From assembly GCA_021432605.1 (NCBI GenBank), contig MU271152.1, positions 779,714-843,713 of the forward strand: a stretch of 64,000 nucleotides of DNA, given 5' to 3'. Positions 57,695 to 64,000 of the stretch are shown here, piece by piece. Each line of letters starts with the position of its first letter. Position 1 is the stretch's first letter. The DNA is from Coniochaeta sp. PMI_546. Taxonomy: Eukaryota > Ascomycota > Sordariomycetes > Coniochaetales > Coniochaetaceae. The notes below the pieces were generated by a model. It was not told the DNA's origin, searched no databases, and saw only the letters and a list, made by a program, of their open reading frames with translations. The position numbers were made by a program, and so were the translations under genes.

Positions 57695-60607
57695 TCATAA
57701 GCATTGCCAGTAATACTCATTCTGTTTTGAACATGTGTATCCGGGTGCACAGAGCGTAGGCCCCGTCCATCCGATTCCTCCGCACTGCCCCCAGTGTTGA
57801 GCAACAGCGGTGGAGGTAGTTGAGGGAGCCGAGCTAGTTTTAGACGTAGAAGCACTGCTAGTGCGGACACTTGTGGTCAAGGTTGTGCTTGTGCTCTTGA
57901 TCGTGGTCGATGTTGTTGTGCTGGCAATCTTGCTGGTGGAGGTAACCGTGCTTGAAACCTTACTCGTGGTGCTTGAAACACTGCTAGTTGTTGTTGACTT
58001 GGAAGTCGTCGTGGCACTTCCTCCCGATATGGCACCTGAGGCATAGAACACGCCGCGACCATTGGTACCGACGTACACCTGGTTGGCCTTGTTTGCGCTG
58101 CCAGCCAGCTTGCAGCTCGCAATTGATCCAAAGCCCTGGCTTCCTTGAATATCCGTCCAGGTGGCGCCGGCGTCAGAGCTGGCGTAAAGCTTGTTCCCTG
58201 CCGAGCCAGTGCCGAAAGCGTACACGTTCCAAGATGAACCTGACCCCAATCCAAGCGCGATTTGTTGAGTATCTTTGAGCGCGCTGCTCACCTGCGTAAA
58301 GGTGGCGCCAAAGTTTGCACTCTTGAAGATGCCCACGTCAGTGCTAACCCAGATTTCACCCGCTGTGGTGGGGTGGGCCGCTATGTCGCGGATCGAAGTT
58401 GAAGAACCAAGGGCGCCACCTTTGCTGAAGGTTACTCCAATATCAGACGAAACATAAAACGTGGCTCCGGAGCCGCCATAGAAGTAGGCATTATTGCGCT
58501 TATCGCTCGCAATCACCGCCATTGACGGAAGGCTGGCGACGCCGGAGAACGTGCTTTGAAATTGCGATCGTAGTACACCATTGCTGGAGCTTGACCATAC
58601 TACAGTGTCTGCATCGGCGCTATAGGCCACGATCCCGCCGTATGGGCCACCTGCTGCCGCGGCGTAGTCTGTGAGGTATGCGGTCAATACATTAGTACAA
58701 GCTTCAGGGTTGCATATGCATCAACAGCCGACTCACCAATATTCCACGTGGCGCCCCCATCAGTCGAGATCCCAATCTGCTGTACACTAGCCGATGCTGC
58801 ATTGCCCACGCGTACAACATTTGCTGGTTTGTTTCCCGCATAGTCTATAACCCAAGAGTGAATTAGATCGACAACCTACATAAGTAGAAGATCATGGATA
58901 TTAGGGCACTTACCGACACTCGTGGAAGTGGCATAAGTGGGATTCTGCCAGTAGGTAGATGGTGAACTCCCAAGGACATCCGCCGACCTGAAGGTGAAGC
59001 CGTTGTCGTCACCCACAGCCACCAGTAATTCTGGACCTGAAGGTGCACTCTGCAAGTCCTGGACGGACATCTCTTCGATGCCATCAGCGAGCACTTGGAT
59101 CGTTACATTGTGAACCGTGTCCCACTTCGTCAAATCATGGCCCCCAAAAAGTGTCAGGCCAGTGCCGTAGAGCCAGTGGTTGCTGTCCAGAGGATCAATT
59201 TCCAGAGCCTCGATCATCCATCCCAAATGCTTCGTGTCGGCGTTGATGAACGGGTTGATCCAAGGTGCCTTCGTCGTCGAAATACTGTAGTAGAGATTCT
59301 GCGTCGGATAACTTGCCCAATCCCAGATCTTTGACCAAGAAGTGCCAGAATCCGTACTTCTGAACAGCTGGGCATCGGGCCACCACGAGTTTAAGCTGGC
59401 AACAACGAGCGTGCCCGGGTTTTGCATGTCGACACCGAGTCCGCCAAACCCGAAGTAGAGATCACTGCCAGACACTGGCGTAACATCCTTCCACGTGCCG
59501 GTAGCAATGTCGTAACGGTAGACAGCACCCATAGTTCCATCGTATGGGCCTGCACCATCGGCGTATGTGATATAAAGGGCCTTCTCCGTGGGCTGGAGTT
59601 TCCCCTTGTGCGGGAAGTACTTGACCGGCTGCCCGACGATTGGTGACCATGTTGCACCGGCATCATTAGACACGTAGAGCGATGCAGTGGTGTTATCTGC
59701 TGTTCCCACGAAGATCCGGCTCGTTGCGCCATTCAGAAGACCCGAGGTGGAATCGAACGTCACCCAGGTCAACCCGATCTTGTCTGAATTGTAGCCACTA
59801 GAGTCCGAGGCGTCAGGAATGTAGGTGCCTACAGCGGTGAAGCTGGAGACTTTACTCCAGGTGACACCGGCGTCGGTCGACTTCCACAACCCATTCCCGC
59901 TTCTCGCTCCGAAGTAAAGGATGTTGGAGTTTTGCGGATCCACAGCAAGACGTTCACCCATACTGTTGTGATTGTCAGTTATCAACGGACTTTGGGGTCA
60001 TGAAAGCCTTCACCTACCCACGGCCAGGCATGTTACCTCCGACCTTGAAGCTCAATGAGCTCGTCGACCAGGTTGCGCCCTTATCTGAAGACCTAATGAT
60101 TGCACCGTTGTTCGGGTCCCAGGAATTCGTGTACATGCCCACGGCAGCATATACCTTGTTTGCGTCGCTCGGGTCAAGAGCTACAGCATCAATGCCCCAT
60201 CTGTTCCACCCAGCATCGGTTGCGATGCTATCTGTCACCGCCGTCCAAGAGTCGTCCGCATTGAGTCTATACAGGCCCTGTCGGTCCGTTAGCCAGTGTA
60301 TAGCAAAACGTGAATAGAACTGCTGTGGCTTACTCCGATGTCTGTTCTTGCGTATGCAACGCCCTGTTCACTGTCACAATGTGTTCTTTGGCTGTTCCCA
60401 CATAATCACACACCTTAGTCTTTGGATGGAACACGATGCCAGGGATGAAGCCTCCACCACCACCGATCCTTAACATCAGTCAGCACGTTCCATAGTAGAT
60501 GTAAGGTACAGAGACTAATTGACTTACTTAACACTCTGCCATGTGAATGCGGCTCTGACAGATGCCACTGCTGCGAGAAGCAGCTGCGTTGTAAAGGTGT
60601 ACTTCAT
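57695..60607 (-). CDS. GH74 xyloglucanase with C-terminal CBM1
   Basis: Seven exons on the minus strand, complement(57695-58668, 58737-58844, 58914-59962, 60018-60277, 60334-60363, 60414-60468, 60528-60607), give exactly 852 codons (851 aa). Every join has GT-AG ends, several with CTAAC/CTGAC branch sites. It starts with a signal peptide ([19 protein letters not shown]). The GH74 two-propeller catalytic region follows ([68 protein letters not shown]). A Ser/Thr-rich linker and a four-Cys CBM1 ([14 protein letters not shown]) complete it. Family members cut the glucan backbone of xyloglucan outside the cell, and CBM1 binds cellulose. The Asp in ARTDIGG and the Asp in SVDYAGNKP (about residue 492) are the likely acid/base pair, inferred from family knowledge. 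No stops or frameshifts are seen; it appears functional. Endo- or chain-end activity cannot be judged. Confidence 0.92.
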
Positions 60608-61000
60608 GGTCAGTAGCACTGGACTCGGATATCGTCTAAGAGGCTGAAGGGTAACAGAAGGGGAGGTTTAGCTCTCTATATACGGCGCGCCTTTATGATA
60701 CAATGATATCTTGGCAGTAGGGCTTCCCGTCTTCCCGTGTGCAGTACAGCGTATTCCCACGTACCTGGTAGTGTGGGCGGCAGGCCGTTCCCAAATCCTG
60801 GTTAGCGTGGATAGACCATGTCCATGATGACGACCGTGCATTTCATTGCACGGCAATTTCCCACAAATCATCTGTATCTCATTGCGCTCGCTCACCTGTA
60901 GCGTTTCCGGATTGCTGTTCCGAGCTGCCGCTAGTGCAACGCGATTTGAGCCTCTATAAGGTGCTACGGAACGTCTTCATCCGGTTCGGCAGGGGTTGTC
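60608..61000. other. GH74 promoter region and right edge of the gene island
   Basis: This is normal-composition DNA upstream of the GH74 gene. A short minus-strand ORF (60668-60895) overlaps the TATA region and is unlikely to be a gene. RIP-like AT-rich sequence begins near 61000. Confidence 0.5.
60677..60682 (-). promoter_or_regulatory. TATA box of the GH74 gene
   Basis: TATATA followed by GAG on the minus strand lies 70 bp upstream of the start codon at 60607. Confidence 0.5.
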
Positions 61001-61907
61001 CTTAAGAATACGGTAACCGGCTTAAAACGTAAAGGGAAAAAGAAAACAATATAAATTATATGGTAAAATATTATATTAGAACTTAAGGGAAAGGGATAGA
61101 GTTAGTAATAAAAAGGTAAGTTACGTAACTAATCACGTAATATATTACGTAACCCGTAATCTAAATTTTCTAATATAATATTATAAGCTTAGTCTTTTTT
61201 TAAGTAAAATAATTAATTAAACCATTTAAATAGTTATATACGTAGTTTGGAAAAAAGTATATATATATATGAAAAAATAAATATAAATTAAATATTACGA
61301 TTTTAACTTTTATTAATTTTAGTTTCTACTTCTTTTAAAAGATAATTAAGAATTTTATTTATTTAAGTTTTAGAATAATCTTTTAATATTAATATATTAT
61401 ACTTCTTTATTACCGTATATTAAATGTTAATAACTATAATTATTTAAATACGTAATAACCGTTTTTTTTTAAAAAAACCGAAATACGGTTTAATTGATTT
61501 TATATATTATATTATAAAATTAGTTAGTTATATATTTCCACCCTTATTTAAAAGAGTAAAAGCCGTAAGATTTAATTTGATATATTATTGAAAAGGTGTA
61601 AAAAACTTTTAAGATTAATTAACTAAATATTATCTTTAAAATAACTTAAACCAAATTATATATAAAGATAAAATAATACCGTAAAAGAAAAAGAGTTAGA
61701 ATTAATTAATAAAAGAAAGGTTATAATTAAAACGAAAAAGATAATTAATTAAAAGACGTAGTTATAAAAGAAGTTTAAATAAATTAAAAAAGTATTATTA
61801 CTTTTTTCAAAAAAAAGAATGTCTACTAATTATATTTATACTTAATCAAAATAAAAGAGTTAAAAAGAATATAAAGAGTATATAAAAATTAATAAATATA
61901 AAAACAC

Positions 61908-61947
<40 letters not shown>

Positions 61948-62226
61948 ACGATAACTAAAACTATATTATATACCTTTATTTATTTTGTTAAAAACCTATA
62001 CTTAAAACGAAGTCGTTTCGAATCGAATAAGAACCTCTAGCGTTTATTAAAATTTAATTATTCGTTATTAAATACTTAATTCGGGATCTTCCCTTAATTT
62101 ATAGTAAATAAAGAACGAAATCTTTTAACCTTACTTTATCTCTAATATAATTACTTTTTAAACGTACTTAATTATCTTTCGGGACGATATCGTTTTTATA
62201 ATAAGTTAATACTTATAATAAGTTAG
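61000..62226. other. RIP-affected AT-rich DNA, no gene
   Basis: TpA-rich sequence with many stops in all frames. No retroelement domain could be read. It holds a TTA microsatellite and leads into the tandem 255-bp repeats. Confidence 0.6.
61908..61946 (+). repeat. TTA trinucleotide microsatellite
   Basis: About 13 consecutive TTA units. Confidence 0.9.
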
Positions 62227-62481
62227 TACTTAAGGTTTAATAAGGTTAAAGCCTTATCTTACTAATTCCCGTATATATACCGTACGTACGCCGTACGTAC
62301 GGTCGCTTACCGAATATTCGGCCGTAAGGCGGATTAACTAGTCCTTTATAAATACGTTATTTATAAACTTATCCTCCGCTTTTAAACCGTAAAGGATTTC
62401 TTTTCTTCTTTTTCTTTAACTAATAATAATCTTTATTAAACCTTACGTATTAGAATAACATTACGTACTAGCCTTTTATAA
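62227..62481 (+). repeat. 255-bp repeat, complete copy (empty site for the 36-42.8 kb chromovirus)
   Basis: It starts TACTTAAGGTTTAATAAGG and ends CCTTTTATAATA. It is collinear with 35889-36022 plus 42761-42880 and shows the uninterrupted target CGTTATTTATAA. The GTACGTAC palindromic box is at 62280-62302. The next copy abuts it directly. Confidence 0.8.
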
Positions 62482-62725
62482 TACTTAAGGGTTTAATAAA
62501 GTTAAAGCTTTATCTAATAAATTCTAATATATATACCGTACGTACGGTCAACTTACCGAATATATAACTACGGTATAAATTAACTAATTACCCGTAAGTA
62601 TATTATTTATAAACTTATTTCCTACTTTTAAACCGTAAGGGATTTTCTTTCTTTTTCCTTTTCTTTATTTATAATAATCTTTATTAAACCTTATATATTA
62701 GAATAAAATTACGTTTTAATCTTAA
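62482..62725 (+). repeat. 255-bp repeat, second tandem copy (more diverged)
   Basis: It starts TACTTAAGGGTTTAATAAAG head-to-tail after the first copy. The palindromic box is shortened to CCGTACGTACGG (about 62536-62548). Similarity fades near 62720. Confidence 0.7.
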
Positions 62726-63640
62726 ATATAATATTAGTTTTAATAAATTACCGTAGAAATCTTATTATTAAAATATCGTAGATATAATTGATCCCTAAAA
62801 TAAAGGTTAACTTTTATAATCTTACCGTTCGTTTATTAATTAAGATAATTAAATATCCTTTTCACGTTTAATAAAACGAGATATAAGGTATTATAAAAGT
62901 GTTTTGTTAAAACGTAAAGGTATAATTAAATTAACGGTTTTAAACGGTTAAGAATATATTAATAAAGATGAATAAAGTACCGGTTTACGCCGACGCGAAA
63001 CGAATATAATTATTAATACCGTTAACCCTTTTTAATTAACCTCATATATTAATTCTAACCCTTTTTAGCTTAATAAGTATATTAAATATAAGAGAACTTA
63101 AAATCAAAATATATTAAGAGATAATACCCGTATATAATACGGAATAAACTAACGATTAAACGTTTTTTATTAAAAGACAATTATTACGTTTTATTAATTA
63201 GGTAATAATAACGGTCTTAAAACGTTATAAGAATTATTAACGTAATTATATATTATATATAGGAATATTTCAAAATAAGAAGACGTATAAAACCGGTTGA
63301 ATATATATATATAATTAGAAATAACTATCTTCGTAATCTTTATAACGCGGTTTAAATAATTATTAACGAATTCCGAAGGAAGTTTAGAAAATAATAAAGA
63401 GAAAATAACGTGATTTAAAAAAACCTTAAATAACGGCTTTTAATAATAACTAATACTAGTTATATTCCCCGACGAATATTATACTTTAATATAAATTAAA
63501 AGGTATAAGCTTACCTTTATATATATAATAACTACTTTTAATTAGATTAGGTAACTTAGTTATTAACGACGTAGTTAATAATAAATAACCGTAATAATAC
63601 TTTTATTAGGATATTAATAACCTTATTATTTACTAACTTA
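62726..63640. other. RIP-affected AT-rich DNA, no gene
   Basis: No readable domain. A short stretch at about 63465-63485 (CCCCGACGAATATTATAC) resembles the start of the second Gypsy family at about 23280, so a remnant of that family may be present; the match is too short to be sure. Confidence 0.4.
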
Positions 63641-63716
63641 CCTTATACGATCTACTTACTTACCTTATACTATTTACCTACCTACCTTGCACCCTATACG
63701 ATCTGCCCACCTACCC
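63640..63716 (+). repeat. 22-bp minisatellite, first cluster
   Basis: Consecutive units of the form ACC-TATAC-ATCTGCCCACCT occur. Left units are RIP-like (ACCTTATACGATCTACTTACT) and right units keep CA and TG (ACCCTATACGATCTGCCCACCT). Confidence 0.65.
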
Positions 63717-63925
63717 TATGTTAAATTGTAAGACTTCTAAGGTGTTAAGCTATAGGACCCGAAGGTATTATAAATATAGACCTCGGGTATAACATATACT
63801 AATACAACGCTTATAAGACTAGAACAATGGGAAAAGTATAAGAACAAGGTCTTTCTTATCTCTTTCTATATATAGATTCAGAGCTTAAGATATAATAAAT
63901 ATAAGCGAGTGAGTACTATACTTTT
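63717..63925. other. About 200-bp insert between minisatellite clusters, possibly an LTR-like sequence
   Basis: It begins TGTTAAATTGTAAGACTTC and contains a TATATATAG box followed by GATTCAGAGC. It interrupts the 22-bp repeat. Size, TG start and an internal TATA would fit a solo LTR, but I cannot find a matching target duplication. Confidence 0.25.
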
Positions 63926-64000
63926 TACCACCTTATACCATTTGCCTACCTACCCTATACCAACTGCCCACCTACCCTATACGATCTGCCCACCTACCCT
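63925..64000 (+). repeat. 22-bp minisatellite, second cluster, running off the window
   Basis: Units such as ACCCTATACCAACTGCCCAC and ACCCTATACGATCTGCCCAC (each plus CT) repeat to the window end. CA and TG are retained, so RIP has largely spared this array. Confidence 0.75.

Noticed and set aside
57810-58046. Val/Leu-rich plus-strand ORF
   Set aside because: It is the complement of the Ser/Thr-rich linker of the GH74 enzyme.
63640-64000. Telomere-like CCCTA repeats at the window end
   Set aside because: The unit is a 22-bp minisatellite containing CCCTA, not the fungal TTAGGG/CCCTAA hexamer array.

Overview
The window looks like a chromosome segment of a filamentous ascomycete (Pezizomycotina, possibly Sordariomycetes). 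Genes carry short GT-AG introns of about 50-77 nt with CTAAC/CTGAC branch sites. They include fungal families: a reducing polyketide synthase, an AATase-type acyltransferase, a GH74 xyloglucanase with a fungal CBM1, and small secreted proteins. The DNA is sharply bipartite. Two blocks (about 1.05-42.88 kb and 61.0-63.65 kb) are AT-rich, crowded with TpA and nearly lacking CpA/TpG while keeping CpG. This is the signature of repeat-induced point mutation (RIP). The islands between and beside them have ordinary composition.

Layout. 3-1028: a multi-pass membrane protein gene with one in-frame TAG. 1.05-42.88 kb: nested, RIP-dead retrotransposons. A Tad/I-type LINE lies on the minus strand (1077-1620 plus 8386-11443) and is split by a full-length Ty3/Gypsy chromovirus (1621-8380, TSD CCCGG). 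Next come a second Gypsy with mismatched LTRs (11444-18229), two truncated minus-strand relatives (18230-20020 and 20021-23271), and a different plus-strand Gypsy (23272-27718). The last is interrupted by a full-length minus-strand chromovirus (27719-34478, TSD CTAGT). An unclassified RIP-affected stretch follows (34484-35888). A final full-length chromovirus (36023-42755, TSD GTTAT/ATTAT) sits inside a 255-bp repeat whose undisrupted copies are at 62.2-62.7 kb. The chromoviruses share 391-bp LTRs, a gag zinc knuckle, protease-RT-RNase H-integrase, a C-terminal chromodomain, and an extra antisense coiled-coil ORF between the chromodomain and the 3' LTR.

The gene island (42.88-61.0 kb) begins with two decayed genes: a frameshifted membrane protein and a Cys-rich zinc-binding-like protein. 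A 5'-truncated reducing PKS fragment follows (ER-KR-ACP-partial carnitine acyltransferase, minus strand, nonsense codon in KR). Then come an HNH-type protein with TAG codons in its C-terminal extension (plus), an apparently intact two-exon acyltransferase (minus), two small secreted protein genes (minus and plus), and a complete seven-exon GH74-CBM1 xyloglucanase (minus). The PKS fragment and acyltransferase may be leftovers of a secondary-metabolite cluster, but the PKS cannot work as it stands. In several genes next to the RIP blocks the disabling changes are TAG codons explicable as CAG or TGG to TAG, the change RIP makes. This suggests RIP leakage or RIP of duplicated genes.

All product calls come from reading translations by eye; no database search was possible. 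At 63.65-64.0 kb a 22-bp minisatellite with little RIP begins and runs off the window.
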